Positions 1-8,536 of a DNA stretch of 37,478 nt are shown one piece after another. A program made the translations under genes and the position numbers. This DNA is from Desulfobacterales bacterium. GTDB taxonomy: Bacteria; Desulfobacterota; Desulfobacteria; Desulfobacterales; JARGFK01. The stretch covers positions 1 through 37,478 of the forward strand of contig JARGFK010000040.1 in NCBI GenBank assembly GCA_029211065.1, given 5' to 3'. The notes below the pieces were generated by a model. It was not told the DNA's origin, did no database searches, and was given only the letters and a program-made list of their open reading frames with translations. Each line of letters opens with the position of its first letter. Position 1 is the first letter of the stretch.

Positions 1-891
1 ATCATCGGCAAATGCAATAAGGAAGCGTGCTCTTTTACTGGAGATGTCTTTATCGACGCCACCGGCACCGCCGGTCCGCCGGCCAATTGCAGCAAGTACG
101 GCAATGGCTGTGCCATGTGCATCCTGCGCTGTCACGCTTTTGGCGGCCGCGTCAGCCTGGCCGCCAAGGCCGGCGTTAAAGAAATGATCGGCCGGAAGGG
201 AGACCAGATCGGCGCCGTGAGCGGTTCGTGCAAATTGCTGAAAGAATCGCTTTCAACCGAAATCCGGAATGAATTGGGCCGGAAGGGCGTGGCCGTCATC
301 CCCATCCCCCCATCCAAAATCATCAGGGGCAAGCTCAACCTGAAAGCCTGCCAGCAATATGCACTGCCGGAGTTTGAAAACAACATTGTCCTGCTGGATA
401 CCGGTCATGCCAAGCTGATGTCGCCCTTCTTTCCCCTGGACGCGCTGCGGGAAATACCGGGATTTGAAAACGCCCGCTATGAAGATCCTTACGCCGGCGG
501 ACTGGGAAATTCAGTCCGCTATCTCGGCATGTCCCCCCGGGACGACACCCTCAAGGTGGAAGGCATTGAGAACCTGTTCTGCGGCGGAGAAAAGGCCGGG
601 CTGCTGGTGGGGCACACCGAAGCGATCTGTACCGGAACGCTGGCCGGTTACAATGCTGTAAAATATATCAAGGGGAGAAAGCCCATAGTTCTGCCGCCCG
701 CACTGGCGGTCGGCGATGCCATTCAGTATGTCCGGTCCCAGATGAAAACCGAGGCGGGTCTCGGCTTAAAATACACCTTCTCCGGCTCCGTGTTTCTGGA
801 GCGTATGAAAGAGAAAGGACTTTATACAACGGATACGAAAAAGGTAACCCAACGGGTTGAAAAAGCCGGAACAGCAAATATTTTCAGCTAA
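1..891 (+). CDS. FAD-dependent oxidoreductase, C-terminal part (5' end outside window)
   Basis: The reading frame is open from base 1, so the gene begins upstream and about 296 codons of its 3' part are visible. The stretch VFIDATGTAGPP fits the second glycine-rich strand of a GidA/MnmG-like or succinate-dehydrogenase-like FAD fold. NLFCGGEKAGLLVGHTEA followed by TLAGYNAV resembles the C-terminal flavin-contacting loop that closes such proteins (LFxAGE..G..G..EA...G..AG.NA). A cysteine cluster, CSKYGNGCAMCILRC, follows the first motif and is not typical of MnmG, so this is probably a GidA-like oxidoreductase of unknown substrate rather than the tRNA-modifying enzyme. It ends 121 bases before the next gene and need not be co-transcribed with it. 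The family assignment is fairly safe and the function is open. Confidence 0.75.
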   Translation: MIGKCNKEACSFTGDVFIDATGTAGPPANCSKYGNGCAMCILRCHAFGGRVSLAAKAGVKEMIGRKGDQIGAVSGSCKLLKESLSTEIRNELGRKGVAVIPIPPSKIIRGKLNLKACQQYALPEFENNIVLLDTGHAKLMSPFFPLDALREIPGFENARYEDPYAGGLGNSVRYLGMSPRDDTLKVEGIENLFCGGEKAGLLVGHTEAICTGTLAGYNAVKYIKGRKPIVLPPALAVGDAIQYVRSQMKTEAGLGLKYTFSGSVFLERMKEKGLYTTDTKKVTQRVEKAGTANIFS

Positions 892-942
892 GCTTCAAAA
901 TATTGATATGTCAGAAATATAAGATATCCAAACCATTGTTGC

Positions 943-989
943 AACCGAAAAGTTATCCCAAACTTTAAGACTAAACGTTTTCGGTTTAG
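943..989. promoter_or_regulatory. Inverted repeats in the leader of the aldo/keto reductase gene
   Basis: AACCGAAAA (943-951) and TTTTCGGTT (978-986) form a perfect 9-base inverted repeat, and CTAAAC (971-976) with GTTTAG (984-989) forms a second, overlapping hairpin. Both lie within 70 bases upstream of the chosen start codon. They could be a repressor site or a leader hairpin. There is no T-run to support a terminator. The function is inferred from position only. Confidence 0.3.
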
Positions 990-1012
990 ACAACCGGATG
1001 GAGGCAGTAAAA

Positions 1013-2011
1013 ATGAATTATAAGGTGTTGGGACGGACAGGGGTTCTGGTTTCCGAATTGTGTTTCGGCACCATGAGTTTCGGCGGTGATGCGGATGAAC
1101 AGGAATCCGCCCGCATGTTCACGCGCTGCCGCGATGCCGGCGTTAATTTTTTTGATTGCGCCAATAACTACAACAAGGGCAAATCCGAGGAAATTCTGGG
1201 CCGGCTGATCAGCGGTTGCCGCGACGAGGTCGTGATAACGTCCAAGGCAACCCAGCGGACCGGCAAGGATATCAACGCCCTGGGGTCTTCACGACTCCAT
1301 ATCATGCTTGAAGTGGAAAAAAGCCTGAAACGCCTCGGGACCGATCGGATCGACATCTACCTTATTCACCACTTTGATCGCCTGACCCCCATCGACGAAA
1401 GCCTGCGCGCCCTCGATGATCTGGTGCGCCAGGGCAAAGTGCTCTATATCGGGGCCAGCAACTGGGCGGCCTGGCAAAACGCCAAAGCGCTGGGGATCTC
1501 CGCCAGAGAAGGCCTGGCCCGGTTTGAGTGTATCGAACCCATGTATAATCTGGTCAAAAGGCAGGCTGAAGTTGAAATTTTACCCATGGCGCAGTCTGAA
1601 AATTTAGGTGTTATCGTATACAGTCCCCTTGCCGGCGGTTTATTGTCAGGTAAATATTCCGAGGGTAGCAACGAGACGGCGGGCCGAATCACCCAAAAAG
1701 GCAGCTACATAAAACGGTACAGCGATCCGGTTTACTTCGAAATTGCGAACCGATTGAACCATTTTGCCAAAGAGGTCCAAACGCATCCCGCCACCTTGGC
1801 AATCAGTTGGGTCCGAACGCACCCGGCGATAACAGCGCCCATCATCGGGGCCCGTAATGTATCCCAGCTTGAACCTTCTCTGGCTGCGGCCGACTTTAAC
1901 ATGACGCCTGACCTGCGCGCTGAAATATCCAAACTGTCGGTTCAGCCGCCCAATGCAACCGACCGGCTGGAGGAAGTCATCGATCCAAACTTTTACTTCC
2001 GCAGCCGATAA
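1013..2011 (+). CDS. Aldo/keto reductase (332 aa)
   Basis: NAD(P)H-dependent reduction of an aldehyde or ketone is expected, in the cytoplasm. The start at 1013 is chosen because GGAGG at 1000-1004 stands 8 bases before this ATG and the product then begins MNYKVLGRTG, the usual N-terminus; the in-frame ATG at 998 overlaps that ribosome-binding site. The catalytic tetrad is visible as Asp48 and Tyr53 (FFDCANNY), Lys78 (ITSK) and His119 (YLIHHFD). The cofactor-binding IGARN motif lies near the C-terminus. Length is normal for the Tas/YajO-like branch of the family. The gene appears to stand alone, between the FAD oxidoreductase and a toxin-antitoxin pair on the other strand. The natural substrate cannot be inferred. 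The inverted repeat at 943-986 just upstream may be an operator. Confidence 0.9.
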   Translation: MNYKVLGRTGVLVSELCFGTMSFGGDADEQESARMFTRCRDAGVNFFDCANNYNKGKSEEILGRLISGCRDEVVITSKATQRTGKDINALGSSRLHIMLEVEKSLKRLGTDRIDIYLIHHFDRLTPIDESLRALDDLVRQGKVLYIGASNWAAWQNAKALGISAREGLARFECIEPMYNLVKRQAEVEILPMAQSENLGVIVYSPLAGGLLSGKYSEGSNETAGRITQKGSYIKRYSDPVYFEIANRLNHFAKEVQTHPATLAISWVRTHPAITAPIIGARNVSQLEPSLAAADFNMTPDLRAEISKLSVQPPNATDRLEEVIDPNFYFRSR

Positions 2012-2025
2012 CAAAATCCAATGGA

Positions 2026-2202
2026 TCAGGAATTCTGTGGGATAACGATCGACACGATGGATCCAATGGCCGCCAAATATAATGAAATGGTAGGAAATTC
2101 GTGAGGGGTTGCCAGAAGACCGAATATGATACCTAAAATTCCTATGATTAATAAAATTTGAAATGCTTGGAGCCGCGATGCATGGAAAAATAAAGAAAGG
2201 GG
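2026..2202 (-). pseudogene. 5'-truncated fragment of a small integral membrane protein
   Basis: On the minus strand this stretch reads through about 59 codons without a stop, ending in TGA at 2026-2028. The peptide is strongly hydrophobic, with two membrane-like segments around FQILLIIGILGIIFGLL and ISLYLAAIGSIVSIVI joined by a short polar loop. No ATG, GTG or TTG with a ribosome-binding site begins the frame, and upstream the frame runs into the 3' end of the vapC toxin gene. The simplest reading is the tail of a membrane-protein gene whose 5' part was lost, perhaps when the toxin-antitoxin pair arrived. A functional small protein using an unusual start is the alternative. No family was recognised. 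Confidence 0.35.
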
Positions 2203-2203
2203 C

Positions 2204-2617
2204 TTAAGGTTTGTACCTTCCGCAAAACGCAGTCAAGGATACCGCCACATCAGGAAACGTGCGAAGCAGTTGGTTATCAACGGTTATCAGGGGAACTTTC
2301 AAATCATTTGCAGCAGCGACGAATTCACAATCATAGGCTGAACATTTACTTCCTGAAGCAAGCCTTAATACTTCATAAGATGAAATCTCATATTCTCGAC
2401 CCTCCATCAATTCCAATGCACCTTTCATAATGTTCTGAGCCTGGTCCAAGCGGATGATATTTTTTCGCATATAGAGAGCCAGTACATTTCGCAGTTCACT
2501 GCGCCAGATAATCGGGGCCGCCCAATCACTGTTTTTCTTTAGGGCGCGTTCGGCCAGGACGGATTGATCGCTTGACAGAAATAGATAGCCGATAACATTC
2601 GTGTCAACTACAATCAT
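2204..2617 (-). CDS. vapC: PIN-domain toxin ribonuclease (VapC/FitB type)
   Basis: The 137-aa product is the right size for a single PIN domain, a Mg2+-dependent RNase that cuts RNA when freed from its antitoxin. The acidic residues that bind metal are visible: Asp5 in MIVVDTNVIGYL, a Glu in WRSELRN, an Asp in CSAYDCEFVAAA and an Asp in LITVDNQLL. Its ATG overlaps the stop of the upstream antitoxin gene by four bases (ATGA), so the two are translationally coupled. All expected acidic positions are present, so the toxin looks intact. Its exact RNA target cannot be told from sequence. The 3' end abuts a decayed membrane-protein fragment. Confidence 0.88.
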   Translation of the reverse strand: MIVVDTNVIGYLFLSSDQSVLAERALKKNSDWAAPIIWRSELRNVLALYMRKNIIRLDQAQNIMKGALELMEGREYEISSYEVLRLASGSKCSAYDCEFVAAANDLKVPLITVDNQLLRTFPDVAVSLTAFCGRYKP

Positions 2618-2856
2618 CGCCGCCCTTCAGATTTAGCACGGTTGAATTCTGTATCGCGGATCGGATGCCCGGCAGTCAGTTCCCTTAAGTGCCGAGCATT
2701 TTCAAGGACCTTTGCGGGATCTACTCGACGACTTGCTACTACATGCTCAATACATACGATAATCTCGTTATTAATAGACCTTCTGTTGGTCCCGGCAACT
2801 GCCTTCAAGCGCTCATACAGGTTATCCGGTATATTCTTTACCGTCACCGTTGCCAT
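2614..2856 (-). CDS. vapB: Ribbon-helix-helix antitoxin (FitA/VapB type)
   Basis: An 80-aa protein beginning MATVTVKNIPDNLYERLK, the typical Arc/CopG ribbon-helix-helix start (beta strand VTVKNIP, then helices). It should dimerise, bind its own promoter and neutralise the PIN toxin through its C-terminal tail (HPIRDTEFNRAKSEGRR). The start at 2856 is chosen because GGAGGTG stands just before it; the longer in-frame reading from 2919 has no such site and would cover the operator-like repeats upstream. It overlaps the toxin gene by four bases. It is probably autoregulated through the repeated AATGGTT-type sites at 2870-2903. Confidence 0.88.
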   Translation of the reverse strand: MATVTVKNIPDNLYERLKAVAGTNRRSINNEIIVCIEHVVASRRVDPAKVLENARHLRELTAGHPIRDTEFNRAKSEGRR

Positions 2857-2869
2857 ATAATACACCTCC

Positions 2870-2903
2870 AATGGTTTCGATATGGAACCATTGTGAAACC
2901 ATT
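2870..2903. promoter_or_regulatory. Probable operator of the toxin-antitoxin operon
   Basis: AATGGTTTC (2870-2878) and GAAACCATT (2895-2903) form a perfect 9-base inverted repeat, and a third half-site, AACCATT (2886-2892), sits between them. The array ends 14 bases upstream of the antitoxin start codon. FitA/VapB antitoxins bind palindromic sites of this kind in their own promoters, so this is the natural candidate for autoregulation. Confidence 0.5.
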
Positions 2904-2934
2904 TAAATGTTTTTGTCAAGTCAAAAATATTCTA

Positions 2935-3858
2935 TCAGACCCGAAACAGATCCGTGCTGATATAGCGCTCGCCGGTGCTGGCCAAAATGGCAACGATCAT
3001 TTTACCTCGGGAAGTTTCCCGCTTGGCAACCTGGAGCGCAGCCCAGGCAGCCGCACCGGAAGAAATTCCGCAGAGCAGTCCCTCTTTATCCGCCAGATCC
3101 CTGGCCGTTTGGAAGGCATCCTCGTTTTGTACGGTAACCACTTCATCGACAAGTGATCTATCCAGGACTTCGGGAACAAACCCGGCCCCGATCCCCTGAA
3201 TTTTGTGAGGCCCCGGTTTGCCGCCGGAAAGGATCGGCGAAGCCGCCGGCTCGACGGCAACCGCCTTGAAGCCCGGCTTTCTGGATTTAATGACCTGGGC
3301 CACCCCGGTAATGGTGCCGCCGGTCCCGACGCCGGCAATGAGAATATCGGCCCTTCCCTCCGTGTCGCGCCAAATCTCCTCGGCGGTGGTTTCACGGTGT
3401 ATTTTCGGATTGGCCGGATTTTTAAACTGGTCCGGCATGAAGGCATCTTTTTGGGACGACAGGATCTTTTCGGCTTCGGCAATCGCAGCTTTCATGCCGC
3501 CGGCTCCGGGAGTGAGCACCAGCTCAGCGCCCAGGTGCGTTAACAGCTTGCGTCTTTCCTGGCTCATGGTTTCCGGCATGGTCAGACACAGGCGATACCC
3601 TTTGGCGGCGCAGATAAACGCCAGGGCAATGCCGGTGTTGCCGCTGGTGGGCTCAACAATCAGGGTCTGGGGGCCGATGCGCCCCTCCAGTTCGGCCGCA
3701 TCGATCATGGCGGCTGCGATGCGGTCTTTGACACTCCCCAAAGGATTGAAAAACTCCAGCTTTGCGTACACCTCCGCATCAAGCCCTTCGGCCAACCGGT
3801 TTAAACGAACCATCGGCGTCATACCGATGGTATGGTCTATTCTGGAAAATAGTTTCAT
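2935..3858 (-). CDS. cysK: Cysteine synthase A (O-acetylserine sulfhydrylase)
   Basis: A PLP enzyme that makes L-cysteine from O-acetylserine and sulfide. The 307-aa length is standard. Lys44 in NPLGSVKDR is the expected Schiff-base lysine, TSGNTG at 71-76 binds the substrate carboxylate, [10 protein letters not shown] binds the PLP phosphate, and GISSGAA stands in the usual C-terminal position. It begins 10 bases after the serine acetyltransferase stop, with AAGGAG before its ATG, so it is the last gene of the minus-strand metY-metX-metW-cysE-cysK run. CysK and CysE usually form the cysteine synthase complex. An intact enzyme is expected. Confidence 0.95.
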   Translation of the reverse strand: MKLFSRIDHTIGMTPMVRLNRLAEGLDAEVYAKLEFFNPLGSVKDRIAAAMIDAAELEGRIGPQTLIVEPTSGNTGIALAFICAAKGYRLCLTMPETMSQERRKLLTHLGAELVLTPGAGGMKAAIAEAEKILSSQKDAFMPDQFKNPANPKIHRETTAEEIWRDTEGRADILIAGVGTGGTITGVAQVIKSRKPGFKAVAVEPAASPILSGGKPGPHKIQGIGAGFVPEVLDRSLVDEVVTVQNEDAFQTARDLADKEGLLCGISSGAAAWAALQVAKRETSRGKMIVAILASTGERYISTDLFRV

Positions 3859-3868
3859 GGTTGTCTCC

Positions 3869-4816
3869 TTATTTAAATATCAGTCGCGGCGTTTCCATCA
3901 TCACGGTGGTGTCCGGCGGGACCGATTCGGTCAGCCAGACATTGCCGCCGATAATCGAGCGCGTCCCGATAACCGTATTTCCCCCCAGAATCGTCGCCCC
4001 CGAATAAATCACCACGTCATCTTCAATGGTCGGGTGCCGTTTGGTGCCCCGCAATTGGTCTCCGGCGCCCTTGGGGACCGACAGGGCCCCCAGGGTGACC
4101 CCCTGATAAACCCGCACGTTCTTTCCGATCACGGTGGTCTCACCGATGACCACGCCGGTGCCGTGATCAATGACAAAACTCTCGCCGATCTCAGCCCCCG
4201 GATGGATGTCGATGCCGGTCAGGCTGTGGGCGTGCTCCGTCATAATGCGCGGCAGCAGCGGCACCCCGTTTTCAAAGAGCTTATGGGCAATCCGGTAAAC
4301 CGTGATGGCAAACAGACCGGGATAGCTGAAAATAATTTCATCATAACTTTTGGCAGCCGGATCGCCCTCATAGGTTGCCCGTACGTCCGTGGCAAGGATC
4401 CTGCGGATGGCGGGGATCGCGTCGATGAAACTCAGCGTAATCTCTTGGCCGCGCTCGCCGCAATCGCTGCAGGGCTGATTGTAACGGAAACAGTCATGCC
4501 GGATGCTGTTGACAACCTGCTCGGACAGCAGGTCATACAGCACGGATACCGTCTGACCCATCTTGTATTTCAGATTGACCGGATCCAGTTTTTCTTTTGT
4601 GAAATACCCCGGGAAAAATATTTCCCGCGACTTGTGAATAATTTCAACCACCGAGCCGTTTGAGGGGATCGGCTCATCATCTATGTGGGTATAACATTCG
4701 GTGTCATGACTGCTTTTGATTATCTTTTCGGCTTTTTCCGGCAGCCGCCGGCGAAAATCTGAAGATGCCGCTGCTTCTAATTTGCAGGTTTCCTGTGATT
4801 TTTGGTGGTCGTCCAT
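3869..4816 (-). CDS. cysE: Serine O-acetyltransferase, long form
   Basis: Transfers acetyl from acetyl-CoA to L-serine, giving the O-acetylserine used by the downstream cysK product. The C-terminal half is a left-handed beta-helix of hexapeptide repeats ([35 protein letters not shown]), including the catalytic-type D-H pair in FVIDHGTG. The N-terminal half is alpha-helical and carries a [10 protein letters not shown] segment that may be a metal site or disulfide; this longer N-terminus (315 aa in all) matches the EpsC/SrpH-like forms more than the roughly 270-aa enterobacterial enzyme. GGAGAAG precedes the ATG. The C-terminus, [11 protein letters not shown] then METPRLIFK, is close to that of feedback-regulated relatives. 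Confidence 0.92.
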   Translation of the reverse strand: MDDHQKSQETCKLEAAASSDFRRRLPEKAEKIIKSSHDTECYTHIDDEPIPSNGSVVEIIHKSREIFFPGYFTKEKLDPVNLKYKMGQTVSVLYDLLSEQVVNSIRHDCFRYNQPCSDCGERGQEITLSFIDAIPAIRRILATDVRATYEGDPAAKSYDEIIFSYPGLFAITVYRIAHKLFENGVPLLPRIMTEHAHSLTGIDIHPGAEIGESFVIDHGTGVVIGETTVIGKNVRVYQGVTLGALSVPKGAGDQLRGTKRHPTIEDDVVIYSGATILGGNTVIGTRSIIGGNVWLTESVPPDTTVMMETPRLIFK

Positions 4817-4891
4817 TTTGTCTTCTCCGAAAAAATAGTCTCTTAAACAGGGAGCGGCATCCGTCCTTGATAGGTCAAGGGCCTGTCTGTT

Positions 4892-5524
4892 TCAGCAGGA
4901 CCTGCCGATCATGAAAATACCGTAGGTGGCGAACAGATCCGGCATCACGCTGACGATGCTCCCGCTTTTATCCTGGCTGTTGGTGTTGATGGCGCTTTCC
5001 TTTATAATCTTAAACCCGACCTCCCTTGAAAACTTTCTGAAATCCTTGAGGGTGATCACCCGGATATTGGGTGTATCATACCATTCATACGGCAGCTGCT
5101 TGGATACGGGCGCATACCCGGTCAGAAGCAGCTGCAGCCGGATACGCCAGTGACTGAAATTGGGGAAACTGACAATTCCCCGACTGCCGACACGCAGCAG
5201 CTCCTGGAGCAGGGAGGCGGGCTCGTAAACCTGCTGCAGGGTTTGACTTAAAATAACATAGTCGAAGGAATTGTCGGCATAGTCTAAAATCTCCGCATTG
5301 ATGTCGCCGTGAAGGACGGACAGACCTTTTTCAATGGCATGGGCCACGCGGGACTCCAGCCGTTCAATTCCGGTTCCCACTACCTGTTTGTTTTTCTCAA
5401 GATAATGCAGCAGATCGCCCCCGCCGCAGCCCAGGTCCAGGACCCTGGCGCCCGGTTCAATCCAGGAAGCGATTATCTGGAGATCATAGCGCATGCCGTT
5501 ATTTACGAATTTGACTGCTGGCAC
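4892..5524 (-). CDS. metW: MetW-family methyltransferase-like protein
   Basis: A 210-aa SAM-dependent methyltransferase fold with motif I as VLDLGCGGGDLL, a post-I acidic strand (LHGDIN) and the MetW-characteristic YDTPNIRVITLKDF segment. MetW nearly always follows metX and is associated with methionine biosynthesis; in several bacteria it is thought to be needed for full homoserine acetyltransferase activity. Here its start lies inside the 3' end of metX (26-base overlap), implying coupled translation and stoichiometric production. The start given is GTG with AGGGG about ten bases before it; an internal ATG at 5494 gives MRYDLQIIASWI, the commoner family N-terminus, but has no clear ribosome-binding site. 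Confidence 0.9.
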   Translation of the reverse strand: MPAVKFVNNGMRYDLQIIASWIEPGARVLDLGCGGGDLLHYLEKNKQVVGTGIERLESRVAHAIEKGLSVLHGDINAEILDYADNSFDYVILSQTLQQVYEPASLLQELLRVGSRGIVSFPNFSHWRIRLQLLLTGYAPVSKQLPYEWYDTPNIRVITLKDFRKFSREVGFKIIKESAINTNSQDKSGSIVSVMPDLFATYGIFMIGRSC

Positions 5525-6671
5525 TTTCTAAAAAACCCCTTATCAATGAATTCAGCCGCGGGCTGGGAAGCAGAAAAGCGTCATGGCCCCATTCGGCTTC
5601 GATTTCACAAAAGCTGACATCCAGGTTGTTCTTTTTCATCGCTTTCACCATGGCTTTGGATTGGTACGTCGGGTAAAGCCAGTCGGACGTAAACGATACC
5701 ACCAGAAACTTGGCGCCTGTCCTGGAAAAGGCCTTGACGCCGGACCCGTCGCCATATTGTTTTTCCAGGTCGTAATAGTCTGCGGCCTTGGTAATGTATA
5801 AAAAAGAGTTGGCGTCAAAACGATCCACAAACTTTGTACCCTGATGCCGCAGATAGCTTTCCACCTCAAAATCGGCGTCAAAATGAAAGGAAAGATCGCT
5901 TTTGTTCTGCAGCCTGCGGCCGAATTTATGCCGCATGGACTCGTCCGACAGATAGGTGATATGCCCGATCATGCGCGCAACCGCCAGCCCGTGGTTCGGC
6001 TTCTGCCCGGCGTAATAGTTGCCGTTATTCCAGTCCGGATCCGCCATGATGGCCTGGCGGGCCACTTCGTTAAACGCGATGGCAAGGGCGGAGTGCCGGG
6101 TGGTGGATGCCAGCGGAATGGCGGAAAGCACCATTTGCGGATAGCGCACGCACCATTCCAGGACCTGCATGCCGCCGATGGAGCCGCCCACCACCGACAG
6201 TATTTTCCGGATCCCCAGATGATCCATCAGCGCTTTTTGGGCTTTGACCATATCGCCGATGGTGACAAAGGGAAATTCAGGTCCATAGGGTGTGTTCGTG
6301 GCGGGATTAATGCTCCCGGGGCCGGTGGTGCCCATGCAGCTTCCCAGGATATTGGAGCAGACCACGAAATATTTATCGGTATCAATCCCTTTGCCCGGCC
6401 CCACCATGATGTCCCACCAGCCGGGCTTTGCATCGGCTGTGTCGTAATAGCCGGCGACATGGGAATCACCGGACAGGGCGTGACAAATCAGGACGGCATT
6501 ATCCTTTTCGTTGTTGAGTTCGCCATAGGTTTCATAAGCAATCGTCACCGGTCCGAGTTTGGCGCCGCTTTCAAGGGTCATAATATCAGCCGGCCCGGCG
6601 GTCGTAAAGAATTTCTTCTCAACGATGCCGACGGAAATACCGTCTTTGTCGTGTTCGATATATTCACTCAT
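5499..6671 (-). CDS. metX: Homoserine O-acetyltransferase
   Basis: An alpha/beta-hydrolase-fold acyltransferase that makes O-acetylhomoserine from homoserine and acetyl-CoA. The nucleophile elbow is GGSIGGMQVLEW, the catalytic Asp is in SFTSDWLYP and the catalytic His in EWGHDAFLL near the C-terminus. Further signatures include NILGSCMGTTGP and ISGDSH-like LSGDSHVAG. The 390-aa length is normal. It is preceded directly by metY (the ATG overlaps the metY stop by four bases) and followed by metW. Some MetX-like enzymes use succinyl-CoA or serine instead; that choice depends on residues that cannot be judged here without alignment. Product feeds the metY enzyme. Confidence 0.94.
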   Translation of the reverse strand: MSEYIEHDKDGISVGIVEKKFFTTAGPADIMTLESGAKLGPVTIAYETYGELNNEKDNAVLICHALSGDSHVAGYYDTADAKPGWWDIMVGPGKGIDTDKYFVVCSNILGSCMGTTGPGSINPATNTPYGPEFPFVTIGDMVKAQKALMDHLGIRKILSVVGGSIGGMQVLEWCVRYPQMVLSAIPLASTTRHSALAIAFNEVARQAIMADPDWNNGNYYAGQKPNHGLAVARMIGHITYLSDESMRHKFGRRLQNKSDLSFHFDADFEVESYLRHQGTKFVDRFDANSFLYITKAADYYDLEKQYGDGSGVKAFSRTGAKFLVVSFTSDWLYPTYQSKAMVKAMKKNNLDVSFCEIEAEWGHDAFLLPSPRLNSLIRGFLESASSQIRK

Positions 6672-7957
6672 TTCTTCGTACTGTCCAGAGCCTGGCCGAT
6701 ATCGTCACAAATGTCTTCCACCGCTTCGATCCCCACCGACAACCGCACCAGATCGGGGGTGATTCCGCCTGCAAGCTGCTGCGCCTCGCTGAGCTGTGAA
6801 TGGGTGGTGCTGGCCGGATGAATCGCCAGGCTCTTGGCATCACCGACATTGGCCAGATGCGATATCAGTCCCAGGCTGTTGATAAATTTTTCACCACCCT
6901 TTCTGCCGCCGGACACACCGAACACCACCATTCCGCCGAATCCGTTCTTAAATTGTCGGGAGGCATTTTCATAGGCCGGATCGGATTCGAGGCCGGGGTA
7001 GCGGACCCATTTTACCAGCGGGTGCTCTCTGAGATATCGGGCGACCTTTTCGGCATTGCTGCAATGGCGCTGCATTCTGACCGAAAGGGTTTCAATTCCC
7101 TGCAGGAACATCCAGGCATTGTCCGGGCTGATACAGGCGCCCAGATTTCTAAGGGGCACCAGCCGCATGCGCAGGATAAACGCCAGGGGGTTGAGATCCC
7201 CCAAGTCATGGGCATATTTTAAATTATGATAAGATTCGTCCGGCTGGTTGTAAAGCCGGAACTTCGGGTCCGTCCAGTCGAATGTCCCGCTGTCCACAAC
7301 AATGCCGCCGATCCCGGTTCCATGACCGCCCAGCCATTTGGTCAGGGAGTGAACCACGATGTCGGCGCCATGCGCGATGGGCCGGAAAAGATAGGGCGTC
7401 GTAAACGTGGAATCCAGCACCAGGGGGAGATGGTGCTTTTGAGCCACCTTTGAAATTTCGCTGATGTTTGCTACGTCAAGGGTGGGGTTCCCGATGGTTT
7501 CGGCAAAAATCATGCGGGTTTTGTCCGTGATCGCTTTTTCAAAATTGGCCGGTTCCAGCGGGTTTACAAACCGGACGGTAATCCCCATTTCCGGCAGGAT
7601 ATTGTTGAACATGGTATAGGTGCCGCCGTAAAGATTGTCGGCGGACACCACCTCGTCGCCAAGGCCGCAGATATTGATAACGGAATAAAATATGGCCGAC
7701 GTGCCCGATGCCAGCGCCAGGGCGGCTGCGCCGCCTTCCAGTGCGGCCATCCGTTTTTCAAGGACGTCGTGGGTGGGGTTCATCAGGCGGGTGTAAATAT
7801 TGCCCAATTCACTGAGTCCGAACAGATTGGCCGCGTGCCGGGTATCGCGAAAAACATACGAACTGGTTCGATAGAGCGGAACGCCCCGGGAAAGGGTCTC
7901 GTCAATTGCCGCGCCGGCATGCAGCGCCAGGGTATCAAACTGATATTTCTGTTCCAT
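6668..7957 (-). CDS. metY: O-acetylhomoserine sulfhydrylase (aminocarboxypropyltransferase)
   Basis: A 429-aa Cys/Met-metabolism PLP enzyme that condenses O-acetylhomoserine with sulfide to give homocysteine. The PLP lysine is in VVHSLTKWLGGHG. LALASGTSAIFYSV, YTRLMNPTHDVLE and SLAIHPASTTHSQL are family landmarks, and the length is that of MetY rather than the shorter MetB/MetC. The start is set at 7957, where AAGGAGACAG stands just before ATGGAACAG; the longer reading from 8017 has no ribosome-binding site. It is the first gene of the sulfur-amino-acid operon, so its upstream region should hold the operon promoter. No SAM riboswitch was recognised there. Confidence 0.94.
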   Translation of the reverse strand: MEQKYQFDTLALHAGAAIDETLSRGVPLYRTSSYVFRDTRHAANLFGLSELGNIYTRLMNPTHDVLEKRMAALEGGAAALALASGTSAIFYSVINICGLGDEVVSADNLYGGTYTMFNNILPEMGITVRFVNPLEPANFEKAITDKTRMIFAETIGNPTLDVANISEISKVAQKHHLPLVLDSTFTTPYLFRPIAHGADIVVHSLTKWLGGHGTGIGGIVVDSGTFDWTDPKFRLYNQPDESYHNLKYAHDLGDLNPLAFILRMRLVPLRNLGACISPDNAWMFLQGIETLSVRMQRHCSNAEKVARYLREHPLVKWVRYPGLESDPAYENASRQFKNGFGGMVVFGVSGGRKGGEKFINSLGLISHLANVGDAKSLAIHPASTTHSQLSEAQQLAGGITPDLVRLSVGIEAVEDICDDIGQALDSTKK

Positions 7958-8125
7958 TTTCTGTCTCCTTATTTCATGTCGTGCCTGCCATTTGTCGGGG
8001 AAAACGGCCGCTTTCACTGATACCTGAGTTAAATCAAAACCGCAAAAAATACCCGCGCTTTTGAATGTGATAAAAAGCCTTTTTTAGCTGGATATAAGGG
8101 AATCGGTAGAAGCGGTGGCTGTGGA
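7958..8125. promoter_or_regulatory. Leader region of the met/cys operon
   Basis: This 168-base gap on the minus strand should contain the promoter for metY-metX-metW-cysE-cysK. A possible sigma-70 pair is TTGCGG (8045 down to 8040) and TATCAG (8022 down to 8017) with 17 bases between. No SAM-I, SAM-II or T-box pattern was recognised. The AAAAAGCC-T-run near 8080-8095 is too weak to call a terminator. Confidence 0.25.
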
Positions 8126-8500
8126 TTATATCATGTCGGTCAGGACCTCACAGGTTCGGCAAATCTCCATTTTCTCTCTCCAGTTCTTATGAGGTGTCCC
8201 TTCACAAATGGTACCATTAATAAACCAGCAAAGTTTGCCGGAGCGAAATTCCCAGGCCGGACATTTCTTCTTCTGACCGGGCGGGCATTTTTTGATGGAC
8301 CAGCAGGGTTTTTGGCGGGCTTGGCCGTCGCGTGCGCGTGAAAGTAGAAAATAGAGTTGTCTCTCAACATGGGTGGGAATGGTCCGCCACCCCTGTTCAT
8401 AACTATGGATCGCTTTCAGCGAAGTTCCCATAAGTTCAGCCATCTGTTTTTGCGTCTTTTTCAGTTTTTTTCGAAATTGCGAAAATTCTTTGCTGTCCAC
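8126..8500 (-). CDS. XRE-type HTH regulator with C-terminal two-CW-like cysteine domain
   Basis: The 124-aa product has an N-terminal helix-turn-helix (about residues 5-55; LKKTQKQMAELMGTSLKAIHS is Cro/C1-like with an obvious recognition helix) and a C-terminal segment rich in Cys and Trp: CWSIKKCPPGQKKKCPAW, LCWFINGTICEG and a final CRTC. The spacing C-W ... C ... CPAW ... CW ... GT-C resembles the two-CW domain found in many deltaproteobacterial sensory proteins, presumed to bind metal or an FeS cluster. The combination suggests a small redox- or metal-responsive repressor. The start is GTG with GGAGG five bases upstream. It lies 134 bases downstream of the sigma-54 activator, and its -10 region carries an inverted repeat, suggesting autoregulation. 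Confidence 0.72.
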   Translation of the reverse strand: MDSKEFSQFRKKLKKTQKQMAELMGTSLKAIHSYEQGWRTIPTHVERQLYFLLSRARDGQARQKPCWSIKKCPPGQKKKCPAWEFRSGKLCWFINGTICEGTPHKNWREKMEICRTCEVLTDMI

Positions 8501-8536
8501 CGTCGCCTCCGTAATGATGATATTTGATTAATATTG

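Noticed and set aside
3218-4663. Long open frame of about 480 codons on the plus strand opposite cysE/cysK
   Set aside because: It lies entirely antisense to two well-recognised genes, has no ribosome-binding site and shows no family motif. Similar long antisense frames at 5844-6821 (opposite metX) and 15450-16784 (opposite the molybdoenzyme) have the same explanation, GC-biased codon use.
7958-8125. SAM riboswitch upstream of metY
   Set aside because: No SAM-I, SAM-II or SAM-IV core pattern could be recognised on the minus strand. A covariance-model search would settle it.
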